From Streptomyces sp. CG4 (lineage in GTDB: Bacteria > Actinomycetota > Actinomycetes > Streptomycetales > Streptomycetaceae): 64,000 nucleotides of DNA. Under the pieces are notes generated by a model that was not told the DNA's origin, made no database searches, and saw only the letters and a list, made by a program, of their open reading frames with translations. Positions 9,536 to 17,554 of the stretch are shown here, piece by piece. Positions within the stretch are counted from its first letter, which is position 1. Each line of letters opens with the position of its first letter. Location of the stretch: the NCBI RefSeq assembly GCF_041080655.1, contig NZ_CP163525.1, positions 806,001 through 870,000 of the forward strand. Reading direction: 5' to 3'. The position numbers and the translations under genes were made by a program.

Positions 9536-9752
9536 CCCGTACGCGTACCCGACCGGCTGTCCGTCCGCGTACGCCAGGACGGCCACGAACCCCAGCTCGA
9601 TGCCGTGCCGGTCCAGGCGCTCACCGAATGCCGTTGGCGTAGTTCGGCACGTGGAGGATCGGGGCGCGTACCTCGGCGCATACGTCGAGCAGATCACCGC
9701 GGACCGGATGGAACTTTGTAGCGGTGCTGAGTTCGATGGGGGGCGCCGTCAT
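9536..9752 (-). pseudogene. GNAT-like acetyltransferase fragment with frameshift
   Basis: ATG 9752 begins MTAPPIELSTATKFHPVRGD in one frame. After VRAPILHVPNYA near 9632 the coding potential moves to another frame, giving FGERLDRHGIELGFVAVLAY and GQPVGYAYG. Together they resemble the N-terminal half of a Streptomyces GNAT protein. The acetyl-CoA binding half is absent. The ATG overlaps the stop of the preceding fragment as ATGA, the trace of an old operon. Confidence 0.45.
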
Positions 9753-10189
9753 CGGCTGGCGCCCTCGGGCCACAGCACCCGCACCGGGACGCCGGTCCGC
9801 TCGGCGTACGCCACCACGTCTGCGGTACCCCCGTATCCTCGCGCCGGTTTCCCGTCCCACACGGCGATCAGCTCGTCCACCAGGCCGACGAGGATTTCGG
9901 ATCCGGCGATCCGCCGGCGCACCGGCACCGGATCCCACGTGGACTGGTTCACGAACTGCTGCAGGTTCTGCTCGTTGCCGTCCGGCCGTCGCGAAGCCAT
10001 ATCCTGGATGGACTTGCGACGGCCGTCCATCATGAGTCCCCGCAGATAGCAGTCGCTCTTGGCCCGCTGGTCCTTGCGCGGTATCGAGGCGAACACGCCC
10101 GCTACGAATAACGCCAACGTCGCCCGAACACGATTGACTCCATGTGCGTCCACACAGTCCTCATGCCCCTGAACACTGCAGGCAGACAA
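9749..10189 (-). pseudogene. Chimera: IS701 transposase N-terminus joined to the C-terminus of a Rossmann-like protein
   Basis: Residues about 20-97 match the start of an IS701-family transposase (LALFVAGVFASIPRKDQRAK, then RRPDGNEQNLQQFVNQSTWD). From residue 98 the sequence switches to VDELIAVWDGKPARGYGGTA and VPVRVLWPEGASR, the C-terminal part of a small Streptomyces protein with a glycine-rich nucleotide-binding look, possibly SLOG/LOG-like. The switch, near 9895, marks a deletion or recombination junction. The frame is open, but neither half is complete. Confidence 0.6.
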
Positions 10190-10205
10190 ACCTAACGGAG
10201 TCCTA

Positions 10206-11756
10206 CTAGCGGTAGTTCGTTAAATCCGGAGATAGAGGTCAATGCCGTGTCCTGTGGTGACCGCGTTGATCAGCGCCTGGAGCTCGGAGGGTGGGTCCGT
10301 GTCCGTCCAGGCTCGCCACCATCGGGTGAGGGTGATGGCTGGGGTGAGCCAGGAGCGGATGGCCCGTAAGGCCCTGGGCCAGCAGGGCTGTTGGGGCTGG
10401 TGGGGTAAGGCTTGGCCCCCTCTCTGGGCCCTCGTCGGGGCACGGGTCGGGCGCGGTGGCATCCAGGGGTCCGGGGGTGAACCACTGGTCCCAGCAGAAG
10501 GAGAAGGCGCAGTTGACCAGGGTCTGGTGGCGGCGGATGGCTCGGTCGGAGCGGACTTGGAAGTCGGCCCAGCCGAGTTCGTCCTTGATCTGTTTGTAGC
10601 TCTGCTCGATCCAGGGCCGCAGTCCGTAGAGGCGGACGATCTCGGCGAGGTCGGCCGGCGGGTGCGGGCCGGTGGTGGCGTGCGGGGCGTCGGGGTGGGG
10701 CAGGTTGGTGGCCAGATACCAGGTGGCCTTCTCCGGCAGGCCTGCCGGGTCGGTGGTGGCCACGACCAGCCGGCAGGGTGAGTCGGGTCCGTAGCCGCCC
10801 AGGCGGGCATCGGCGGCCCACCAGGTCTCGGTGTGCCCGTCGCGGAAGTGACGCTCAACGGGTGTCCAGTCGCCTGGACGCCTGGCATCCTTCCAGGCCA
10901 GGGCATGGGCGGCTTCGATGGGGGTGTGCGGCTGGTCGGCCCGAGCCCAGGTGCCGCGGTGCGGCTTGAGCGCGACCACGTAGGCCAGGCCGGCTTCGCG
11001 CAGGGCGAGGTACCAGTCGTCGCTGACGGAGTAGGCGCAGTCGGCGACCACCGCGCGGCAGCCGAAGCCCGCCTCCTTCCCGCGGGCCGCGAGGGCGGCG
11101 GCCAGCTGCGGTTTCGTGCGGAAGGCCGGATCGGACCGGCCGCGGTCGAAGTGATGGGCAGGGGTATAGGGAGTCGCGTGCAGCGGGTAGTACACGCGGC
11201 CGTCGGTCCACACCGTGGTCACCGTGACGATGCCGTTGTCCGTCTTGCCCAGCCGGCCCAGCCACTGCCTGCCGACATGCGCGGTCGCCGTGCCGTCCTT
11301 GCGGTCCCCGGAATCGTCGATCACGATGACCCCGCCGTCGTGCGGAGCCGTCGCCGGCTGCTCGCGCAGCAGCTCGAGCCGCCGGTCGTTGACCTGCTCG
11401 GCCTCCCAAGGCGACTCGGACAGGAAGAACTGCAGCCGCTGCACCCCCGGCATCCCCGCACCCGCCACCGGCTCCGCACCTGCCAGGCAGGTGATCGTCT
11501 TGTTCCGCTCCCGCGGCGCCAGCAGTCCGGTCAGGTACTCGCGAAACCCCCGCCGCTGGGCCAGGCTGAAGAAGAGGTCGTCGAACCGGGCCGCGTACTC
11601 TTCCAACGGCCCCGGCGCGGGCGGACACGGGCGGCGAGCAGTCATCTTCAGCCCCCAGCAAGGCGGTTGAACTTGTTGACCCCTACCACCCGACCTACGG
11701 CCAATCCGACCTGCCGTCAACCCGCACCGCCACCGGATTTAACGAACTACCGCTAG
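10206..11756. mobile_element. Complete IS701-family insertion sequence
   Basis: Perfect 20-bp inverted repeats CGGTAGTTCGTTAAATCCGG lie at 10210-10229 and, as reverse complement, at 11733-11752, giving a 1543-bp element. Both ends are flanked by CTAG (10206-10209 and 11753-11756), the 4-bp YTAR-type target duplication expected for IS701. One transposase gene fills the element. Perfect ends and duplications suggest recent, possibly still active, insertion. Confidence 0.9.
10239..11645 (-). CDS. IS701-family transposase
   Basis: A DDE transposase of about 468 residues from ATG 11645 (MTARRPCPPAPGPLEEYAAR). Catalytic blocks are VIVIDDSGDRKDG, VVADCAYS and WIEQSYKQIKDELGWADFQ, in the order and spacing of IS701 proteins. 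The frame is open to ATG 11720, but the extra residues are unlike the family. It is uninterrupted and sits inside perfect inverted repeats. The C-terminal 80 residues are proline/histidine-rich and variable. Confidence 0.88.
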   Translation of the reverse strand: MTARRPCPPAPGPLEEYAARFDDLFFSLAQRRGFREYLTGLLAPRERNKTITCLAGAEPVAGAGMPGVQRLQFFLSESPWEAEQVNDRRLELLREQPATAPHDGGVIVIDDSGDRKDGTATAHVGRQWLGRLGKTDNGIVTVTTVWTDGRVYYPLHATPYTPAHHFDRGRSDPAFRTKPQLAAALAARGKEAGFGCRAVVADCAYSVSDDWYLALREAGLAYVVALKPHRGTWARADQPHTPIEAAHALAWKDARRPGDWTPVERHFRDGHTETWWAADARLGGYGPDSPCRLVVATTDPAGLPEKATWYLATNLPHPDAPHATTGPHPPADLAEIVRLYGLRPWIEQSYKQIKDELGWADFQVRSDRAIRRHQTLVNCAFSFCWDQWFTPGPLDATAPDPCPDEGPERGPSLTPPAPTALLAQGLTGHPLLAHPSHHPHPMVASLDGHGPTLRAPGADQRGHHRTRH

Positions 11757-12256
11757 AGGTATTCGAGACTGTGCCATGCATGGGTGATCTTCATTGGCGT
11801 ATCGGCCCAGGCATTGCCCGCGAGGTTACTCTGGGCGCACCAATCGCCTTTGACGAACCAGTAACCGTCCGGCTGGTACATAACCGCATCCAGGTCGCGT
11901 GCGAACACTGTGCCAGTCGTGACAGGCCACATCTCACTGATCTCCCTCGGGCCGCTGGTGATATCGCCGCCAAGCCCGCGGGTCCTGACGCACAGGCTCC
12001 CTTTGAAGATCCAGAACTCGTTGCCAGCGGCGTTGACGGTAATGGCGTCGAGATTACCCTTCCAGAATCCTGAGGGAAACGGCGCCCATGGCTCCCGAGC
12101 AACCTCGTCAGCAGCCAGCTCGCGCTCGCGCTGAGCGACCTCCTTCACAGCGAACCACTCCACCAGCTCCGTAATGGTCATACCGCGCTCCTCCGCGAGA
12201 GTGCGCAGCCGGTCACGAATCAGCTCAGTGACCTGGATATTCGTCAGCCTACTCAT
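11753..12256 (-). CDS. Hypothetical protein with hemopexin-like repeats and a ribbon-helix-helix-like N-terminus
   Basis: A 167-residue protein from ATG 12256, chosen for the GGGGAGA about 11 nt upstream; ATG 12316 would add 20 residues. Residues 6-45 (IQVTELIRDRLRTLAEERG) look like a small ribbon-helix-helix or antitoxin-like helix pair. The rest has repeated units of the form LDA(I/V)...G.(F/Y)WIFKG or WFVKG, with an intervening REISEMWP block, as in hemopexin-type repeats. The IS701 element inserted exactly at its stop: the TAG is formed by the CTAG target duplication, so the protein is intact. Function unknown. The hemopexin reading is pattern-based. Confidence 0.6.
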   Translation of the reverse strand: MSRLTNIQVTELIRDRLRTLAEERGMTITELVEWFAVKEVAQRERELAADEVAREPWAPFPSGFWKGNLDAITVNAAGNEFWIFKGSLCVRTRGLGGDITSGPREISEMWPVTTGTVFARDLDAVMYQPDGYWFVKGDWCAQSNLAGNAWADTPMKITHAWHSLEYL

Positions 12257-12749
12257 GCCCGGATTGTCTCCCCTCGAGCGCGCACCCTCAACCAGATTTT
12301 GCATTAGGAGGCTCAACGTGATGGGCGCGGTGTTGATGGTGTTGCCAGGTTATTGAAGAGTCTGTCGGTTCTTGGGTCGCTGGCAGCACCACGTGCGCAA
12401 GCGCGCCGGACAGGGCTGAGTTACGGCCACGAAGCTCTCCCATCGAAGTGTGCAGCTTAGGGCTGTTCGGCGATCCGCTGACCACCACCGGACAGCCTCA
12501 CAACATGCACATGATTGCCGCGTATTGGGCAGTGAGCGGCATGCATCGCTCCAATGGATGGATGCGTGGCTAAGGTGCACACTTCCTGGGTACGGCTGAT
12601 TGAGCGAGTACGGCGACCGTTATAAGCGAAGCCTCGGCCACCCACTACGGGCCGTGGTTGGCAGGGCTGGTCAAGCGGTGTTCTTGGGCGCTTCGTATTC
12701 GGCAAGCTGCATATGGATCTCGGCGCACGCGGGCCGCCGTCCAGGGGGG
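12257..12749. other. Gene-poor stretch
   Basis: About 490 bases with no convincing gene. Near 12671-12750 the minus strand carries a short coding-like tail (EIHMQLAEYEAPKNTA then stop) with no body, which suggests another fragment joined to the ATP-grasp relic on the opposite strand. Confidence 0.35.
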
Positions 12750-12998
12750 ATGGGGCTGTGGCAGGTGCTCGGGCTGCGCGGTGGCGCCCGCGTCGACTTC
12801 ATCGTCACCGAGACCGACGACGTCCACGCGCTGGAGGTCAACACCACGCCCGGCTTGTCACGGGACTCGAACTTCGCGGACGCCGCGAGGTTGTGCGGAC
12901 TGAGGCGCAGTGACGTGATCCTCGCGCTCCTCCACGAGGCGACCCATCGGCGTCCATACGATGTGCCCCTGCCCCGGCCCGTCCTCAAAGCCGCGTAA
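12750..12998 (+). pseudogene. C-terminal fragment of an ATP-grasp ligase (D-Ala-D-Ala ligase-like)
   Basis: In-frame residues GLRGGARVDFIVTETDDVHA, ALEVNTTPGLSRDSNFADAA and ILALLHEA match the final ATP-grasp block of D-alanine-D-alanine ligase-like proteins, including the metal-binding E.N motif (LEVNTTPG). The substrate-binding and P-loop parts are absent. A frame extends back to 12600 but is not ligase-like. The fragment ends 52 bases before the start of a C39-peptidase relic, probably once its operon partner. Confidence 0.6.
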
Positions 12999-13050
12999 AC
13001 GGCAGGCGGGCCCGGCGATCTGACGACACACCAGGAAAGGAACCCCCGCC

Positions 13051-13209
13051 ATGCCGCACGTGATCCACGACGTCCCGATGTGCAGACAACTTGTCTCCCG
13101 CGAAGAGTGGGATGAACAGGACGGCTGGCCGCTCGGAGACCGGATGGCATGGTCGAACCGCGCGTGCGGCATGGCGGAGCTCCGGATGATCCTCCTCGCC
13201 TACTGCCAG
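13051..13209 (+). pseudogene. N-terminal fragment of a C39-type cysteine peptidase
   Basis: After a good ribosome-binding site (AGGAAAGGAA) the ATG at 13051 opens MPHVIHDVPMCRQLVSREEW and WSNRACGMAELRMILLAY, the start of a papain-like C39 family peptidase with the active-site Cys in RACGMA. Around 13205 the frame passes into sequence antisense to a restriction-enzyme fragment and then into the methyltransferase gene, so the catalytic His half is missing. The continuous 431-codon frame is a fusion by deletion, not a natural protein. Confidence 0.55.
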
Positions 13210-13214
13210 CCCGC

Positions 13215-13490
13215 CCCCACCGTGCCCTCTGCTGCCGCTGGTAGAGCCAGCCGCCGCCGGCCAGCAAGCGAGCACCCCGACGACCGCCAGGTTCCACCAG
13301 TGGGCCAGCAGCCAGTTGACGACGGTCACCACCACAGCGATCACCACGCCCGCGGCCACGAGGAGACCGACCATCCGGTCGTCCACCTGCCGCCGCCGGA
13401 GAGGCCTGCGTGCACTTCGGGTACGCCGCCGTGCTGGCGGGCGCCTGGCCGGGCGCCTCTTGCGTGGGCCGGGGCTCACCGGCTGCGCGG
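13215..13490 (-). pseudogene. N-terminal fragment of a membrane-anchored Mrr-like restriction endonuclease
   Basis: The minus strand reads a basic leader, then VDDRMVGLLVAAGVVIAVVV, TVVNWLLAHWWNLAVVG and, after a one-base frame change near 13280, LLAGGGWLYQRQQRARWGRA. This two-helix N-terminus followed by an R/Q-rich helix is typical of Streptomyces restriction endonuclease-like proteins. The nuclease core is absent. It lies antisense between the C39 fragment and the methyltransferase. Confidence 0.45.
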
Positions 13491-13572
13491 CCTGCTGCTG
13501 GAGCGGCGTGATCGCGCTGACGCCATGGTGGCGGCCATTGACAGGGAACTTGAGGCACGGGCGAAGGGACTG

Positions 13573-14346
13573 ATGGTGACACCGGAGGAGCAGCTGGAGG
13601 TGCTCGGTGCACGGCTGTACGACGCGATCGGCGGCGCTTACACCGTGACACGGCGTACCGAGCCGCGGATCGCCGCGCAGATCTGGGACGCGCTCGGGAA
13701 TGCGCGGACGGTACTGAACGTCGGGGCCGGCACCGGATCTTACGAGCCTGCTGATCGCGACGTGACGGCGGTGGAGCCGTCGGCGGTCATGCGGGGGCAG
13801 CGGCCTGCCGGCTCGGCGCCGTGTGTGGCCGCCGCCGCGGAGAGTCTGCCGTTCGCGGACCAGTCCTTCGACGTTGCGATGGCCGTCTCCACCGTTCACC
13901 ACTGGGGGGACCCGATAGCGGGGCTGCGCGAGATGCGGCGCGTGGCCCGCCGTGTGGTGGTGCTCACGTTCGACACCGACGAGCCCGGATGGCAGGACCG
14001 GTTCTGGCTTACCCGCGACTACCTGCCCGAGTTCGCCGCCGTCCTCACGGAGTTTCCCTCGCTTGCTGGGATGGCCGACGCGATCGGCGCCCGCGTGGAG
14101 CCGGTGCCCATCCCGTGGGACTGCGCTGACGGCCTGTTCGAGGCGTATTGGCGCCGACCGGCGGCGTATCTGGAGGATCCTGTGCGCCGTGCGTCGTCGG
14201 TGTGGACGAGGGTCGGGCCGGAGGCCGAGCAGCGGGCTGTGCAAGGCCTCAGCGACGACCTCGACTCCGGCCGGTGGGCCAAGCGCAACAGCGACCTTGC
14301 CGACCTCGACACAGCAGATCTCGGCCTCCGCCTACTCATAGCTTGA
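13573..14346 (+). CDS. Class I SAM-dependent methyltransferase
   Basis: A 257-residue protein from ATG 13573 (MVTPEEQLEVLGARLYDAIG; GAAGGGA 5-10 nt upstream). An ATG at 13528 is an alternative. The Rossmann motif I is VLNVGAGTGSYE, the acidic end of strand 2 is TAVEPSAVM, and motif IV is FDVAMAVSTVHHW, as in UbiE/BioC-like small-molecule methyltransferases. The C-terminal third (WLTRDYLPEF...) is the substrate-side lid. The substrate is not predictable. It is the first intact gene after the decayed region and is transcribed toward the convergent MazG/NUDIX operon. Confidence 0.78.
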   Translation: MVTPEEQLEVLGARLYDAIGGAYTVTRRTEPRIAAQIWDALGNARTVLNVGAGTGSYEPADRDVTAVEPSAVMRGQRPAGSAPCVAAAAESLPFADQSFDVAMAVSTVHHWGDPIAGLREMRRVARRVVVLTFDTDEPGWQDRFWLTRDYLPEFAAVLTEFPSLAGMADAIGARVEPVPIPWDCADGLFEAYWRRPAAYLEDPVRRASSVWTRVGPEAEQRAVQGLSDDLDSGRWAKRNSDLADLDTADLGLRLLIA

Positions 14347-14482
14347 TCAGCGTCGCAGGTTCAGCATCATGGCGGCTCCTGCACGGCCCGCTGGTTCGGC
14401 TGGTTGTCAGGCGGGGGCGTCGTGTGCGTCAGGGCTCCTTCGCCGCGCACTCAGGGCCACAGGAGCTTGTGTTCGGGCAAGA

Positions 14483-14797
14483 TCAGCCCGCGGCCACGCG
14501 CTCCACGAGGTGCTGGAGCCGGCCGTCCAATACCTTCTCCGCGTCCGGGTTGATCGTTGTCAGGGCCACCATGGCGGTCACGATGACGTCACTCAGCTCT
14601 TTCTCGACGTCCGCCCACGAGTGGGAGACCCCCTTCCTCGGGTTGGCACCGAGCGCCCCGTGCAGTGCCTCGGCGACCTCCCCGTACTCCTCCCCGATCT
14701 TGAGCACTCGGAGAAGCCGGACGTCCCCTGCGTCGGCCGGGGCAGCTTCGTCCAGCCACTTCCGCAGCTGCCCCACGCGGTTCCACATGTCTTCCAT
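14483..14797 (-). CDS. MazG-like nucleotide pyrophosphohydrolase
   Basis: A 104-residue all-helical protein with the MazG metal motif EExxE (Glu36, 37, 40 in KIGEEYGEVAEALHG) and ExxD (Glu67-Asp70 in EKELSDVIV). This family hydrolyses (d)NTPs to monophosphates. The start at 14797 is preceded by AGGAGAGG, 7 nt after the NUDIX stop, so it is the last gene of the operon. It likely cleans up non-canonical or signalling nucleotides made or used by the upstream enzymes. Confidence 0.8.
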   Translation of the reverse strand: MEDMWNRVGQLRKWLDEAAPADAGDVRLLRVLKIGEEYGEVAEALHGALGANPRKGVSHSWADVEKELSDVIVTAMVALTTINPDAEKVLDGRLQHLVERVAAG

Positions 14798-14804
14798 GCC
14801 TCTC

Positions 14805-15257
14805 CTACTCCATCGCGTCTTGCCAGTCGTGCCAGTGGCTGGAGAACGGCTCGTCCTTCGTCCAGTGCTGGATGCCGAGGGCGTTGTAGCGGACGGTGTT
14901 CTCCGGCAGGTTCTCGGCGGGATGCCACTCCAGGCCGGCGCACTTGTGGGGCTCCATGTTGGTGGGCGTGCCCTCCCAGTGGGAGGCGACGAAGAACCAG
15001 CCGACCCGAGTCTCGCCCTCGGGGTTGCGGAAGTACATGACGTGGACGATGTGTAGGGCGTCGCGTTCGATGCGTACACCGATCTCCTCGAACGCTTCGC
15101 GGATCACGGCGTCGAACACGTCCTCCCCGGGCTCGACCTTGCCGGAGGGGAGGTTCAGCTTCCCGTCGGCGTAGCCGGTGCCCTGCCGCTCGGCGAGACA
15201 TACGCTTCCGTCGTGCTCCAGGATGATCATCACGTCGTTCACGGGGAGCTGGGGCAC
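14805..15257 (-). CDS. NUDIX hydrolase
   Basis: A 150-residue protein with a full NUDIX box at residues 39-61 (GKVEPGEDVFDAV then REAFEEIGV) fitting GX5EX7REUXEEXGU. NUDIX enzymes hydrolyse nucleoside diphosphates linked to another moiety. It lies between the P-loop kinase (gap about 55 nt) and the MazG-like gene (7 nt). The C-terminal tail (WTKDEPFSSHWHDWQDAME) is rich in Trp and His, unlike minimal MutT. Confidence 0.85.
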   Translation of the reverse strand: MPQLPVNDVMIILEHDGSVCLAERQGTGYADGKLNLPSGKVEPGEDVFDAVIREAFEEIGVRIERDALHIVHVMYFRNPEGETRVGWFFVASHWEGTPTNMEPHKCAGLEWHPAENLPENTVRYNALGIQHWTKDEPFSSHWHDWQDAME

Positions 15258-15312
15258 TGTGCTAGTCCTCTGGCCGGTGGTGCGCCTTACCGGTAGGGGA
15301 CTCTAGTCGGGA

Positions 15313-15924
15313 TCACGCCGCGAGGAGCCCCATCTCGACAACGCGCTCGACCGCCCACTGGACACGCTCGGCGACCGTGAGATCCATGGGCACCTTTAGG
15401 ATCTTCACCGTGCTGAAGCGAAGTGCCTGGTAGATCGCCTCGGCTGCTTCGTCCTGGAGACCCAGCACCTTCTCCCGCATGCGGTCGCCGCCGGCCTTCT
15501 GGTCGTAGCGGTCCTCGCAGTACAGGACGACGTCGTAGGCGAGGGACATCCAGCTCCGGCACAGCACTTCGGCGGCGCTGAGTACGGCCGCGACGCCCGG
15601 CTCGGTCGGGTCGAGGACCAGGCCGGCCAGGGCGAGGACGTTGGCGGGGGTCTTGTCGGTGATGAGCACCTGGTGGTGCCGGGCGGCGCGCAGGGGCACG
15701 GTGAAGTGCTGTGCCAGCAGGTCCAGCTCGGCGACGAGGTCGAAGTCGCCCTTGCCGTTCAGGACGATGTCCTCCATGAAGGGGCTGACCCGGGCGGGTT
15801 CGCCGGTGCAGTTGACGTTGATGCTCCGCTCGCGCAGGTGCGAGGTCAGCGCGTGGACGAACGTGGTTTTGCCTGCCGCCTGGGTGCCTTCGACGGCGAT
15901 AACGCGGCAGTCGCGGATGGGCAT
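15313..15924 (-). CDS. P-loop nucleotide kinase (thymidylate kinase-like)
   Basis: A 203-residue protein starting at ATG 15924, with GGAGGACAC just before it. Walker A is EGTQAAGKTTF (residues 12-22). ITDKTPANVLALAG and YCEDRYDQKAGGDRMREKV look like the nucleotide-binding and lid segments of dTMP-kinase-type enzymes, though the classic DR(Y/F) motif is altered. Its first 79 bases overlap the preceding gene in another frame. It sits in a run of nucleotide-processing genes, so the substrate is probably a nucleoside monophosphate or an analogue. Confidence 0.68.
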   Translation of the reverse strand: MPIRDCRVIAVEGTQAAGKTTFVHALTSHLRERSINVNCTGEPARVSPFMEDIVLNGKGDFDLVAELDLLAQHFTVPLRAARHHQVLITDKTPANVLALAGLVLDPTEPGVAAVLSAAEVLCRSWMSLAYDVVLYCEDRYDQKAGGDRMREKVLGLQDEAAEAIYQALRFSTVKILKVPMDLTVAERVQWAVERVVEMGLLAA

Positions 15925-16640
15925 GTGTCCTCCAGGAGAGCGGTGAAGGTCGGGTTGTCGAGCCAGTCCCAGGCGCCTCGGGCGCCGTCGGCGATGGCTC
16001 GGTTGACGTTCATCCCGCTGGCCGGCCACTGGGCAAGGTCGGCGGTGCGGGCGGCGACGTAGGCGGTGGCGACGGAGTGGCGCAGGTTCAGGACGCTCAC
16101 GCGCTCCCGGCCTTCCGTCTCGCCGTCCTCGAGCCATCGCCGGTGCCAGGCGGGCATCGACACCCGCAGCAGCTCGGGCTGGGTGACGTCCAGCCCGAGT
16201 TCGGTGCACACGTCGACCAGGCGGCGCGACGTGCCGGTCAGGATGTGGTCGGCGTCGTAGCGGGTGTCCAGGTAGTGCCCGGTGTCCGGGTCGGCGTCGC
16301 GGCGCTGTCTCCACTGACTGCGGGCGCGTTGCAGGGCGGGGGTCGCGTCGGTGGGGGCGTTGGCCTCAAGTACGGACAGGTCGGCGCAGAACTGGTGGCC
16401 GGTGATGATGGTGGCCGTGTCGGCGGCCGCGGTCACGGTTGCCGCCGCGTGTCGGATCAGGGCGTCCATCTCTCCCGGGTCTTCGACGTAGACGCTGGTC
16501 CACTCGAACGGCACGGTGGTGAGGTCCGCGGTACTGCCGGCGGGCACGTCGAGGTAGGCGACGCTGTAGCAGAAGGGCCGCTGGCCGTTCTTGATCCGGT
16601 AGTTTTTCGTCCATTCAACGTCGATGGACGCGATCCGCAC
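15846..16640 (-). CDS. Probable DEDD-type 3'-5' exonuclease-fold protein
   Basis: A 264-residue protein from GTG 16640 (VRIASIDVEWTKNYRIKNGQ). The opening IDVEW matches the Exo I D.E motif. ITGHQFCADLSVL resembles Exo II, and HYLDTRYDADHILTG followed later by NLRHSVATAYVAA could supply the third block. This suggests an RNase H-fold exonuclease, but the active-site set is not complete enough to be certain. Its 3' end overlaps the kinase gene by 79 nt, unusually long, so a late frameshift is possible. Confidence 0.5.
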   Translation of the reverse strand: MRIASIDVEWTKNYRIKNGQRPFCYSVAYLDVPAGSTADLTTVPFEWTSVYVEDPGEMDALIRHAAATVTAAADTATIITGHQFCADLSVLEANAPTDATPALQRARSQWRQRRDADPDTGHYLDTRYDADHILTGTSRRLVDVCTELGLDVTQPELLRVSMPAWHRRWLEDGETEGRERVSVLNLRHSVATAYVAARTADLAQWPASGMNVNRAIADGARGAWDWLDNPTFTALLEDTCPSATAALSPSKAPRRQAKPRSSTR

Positions 16641-16779
16641 GGTCCCGGAGCGCAGGGGTGGGGCTCCAGCGCGCGTGCGGTGGACAAGCTGCTCTTGATG
16701 ATCATGTGGGTGTTCCTGCCGTTGGACGGGGCCGCGCACCCGGCGCGCACGGCCCCGTCGGACGCTACCGGCTGCTGGA

Positions 16780-17553
16780 TTACGGCATGCCTTGATACAC
16801 GGACGGCGCTATGTCCCAGGCGACCGCTGCGACGGCGTCCCGGACGTCCAATTCACCGTCCCAGTACAGGCGTTCGGCCGCCTTGCCGCCGAGCAGGGCG
16901 GTCGTGAAGGCAGAGCACAGCACGCTCGCGGCCAGCAACTCGGCGCTGTCCTCGGACAACGCGCCCAGCAGCAGCTTCTCGCACGCCGCTTGCGCGGCAT
17001 CCTGCTGCCGGCCGCCGGCGAACTCCGGTAGCGGCACCAGGCCGTGATGCTGTGCGGTGCCGCTGATGAGCCCGAAGGGCTCCAGGTCGTGGGAGGTGTC
17101 GACGAACCGGGCGATGCCTCGCTTACGGGTGGCCCGGTCCTTCCAGGCCTCGGCGACCGAGTTGACACCCGCCAGCCGGGCGGCGCCTTCGGGGCGGGGC
17201 AGCTGCCGCAGGACGTGGAGGTCGTCGCCGCCGCTGTGCCAGGCGAGTACCTGGGCGTCGCGGCGGCCCTGGACGAGGATGCTGTCGATCTCCGTCAGGA
17301 TCTGCTCGTTGTCGCCGGGTCCTTCGGGCAGCATCACGCGGTACCCGAAGTTCACCAGGTCGGCGCTGACCGGAAGGGACCGGGTGCGGTGCACGGGTAC
17401 CACCACCAGGGACGCGCCCATGATGACCGGGTCACCGGCATCATCGCCCCACAGCATCGCCAGCGCACCCAGGTGGAGCGTCGCCTTCTGCACGGGGCGG
17501 GTACTCGGCCCGAAGGGGGTGTCCGCCCAGCCGAGGTTCGTCAGGTGCCGCAC
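16780..17553 (-). CDS. Conserved-looking hypothetical protein in the radical SAM operon
   Basis: A 257-residue soluble protein, family not recognised. A central block, VLAWHSGGDDLHVLRQLPRP, is reminiscent of the GHQFCADLSVL block of the next gene, and both have an early beta-rich segment. A second, degenerate RNase H-like fold is therefore conceivable. The start at 17553 lies one base after the radical SAM stop, so the two are co-translated. About 140 nt separate it from the next gene. Confidence 0.6.
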   Translation of the reverse strand: MRHLTNLGWADTPFGPSTRPVQKATLHLGALAMLWGDDAGDPVIMGASLVVVPVHRTRSLPVSADLVNFGYRVMLPEGPGDNEQILTEIDSILVQGRRDAQVLAWHSGGDDLHVLRQLPRPEGAARLAGVNSVAEAWKDRATRKRGIARFVDTSHDLEPFGLISGTAQHHGLVPLPEFAGGRQQDAAQAACEKLLLGALSEDSAELLAASVLCSAFTTALLGGKAAERLYWDGELDVRDAVAAVAWDIAPSVYQGMP

Positions 17554-17554
17554 C

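Noticed and set aside
12985..14244. 419-codon minus-strand frame
   Set aside because: Only a short stretch (13215-13490) resembles a protein; the rest is antisense to the methyltransferase.
13051..14346. Continuous 431-codon peptidase-methyltransferase fusion
   Set aside because: Residues 55-170 are translated from a fragment that codes on the other strand; the fusion is accidental, so the parts were called separately.
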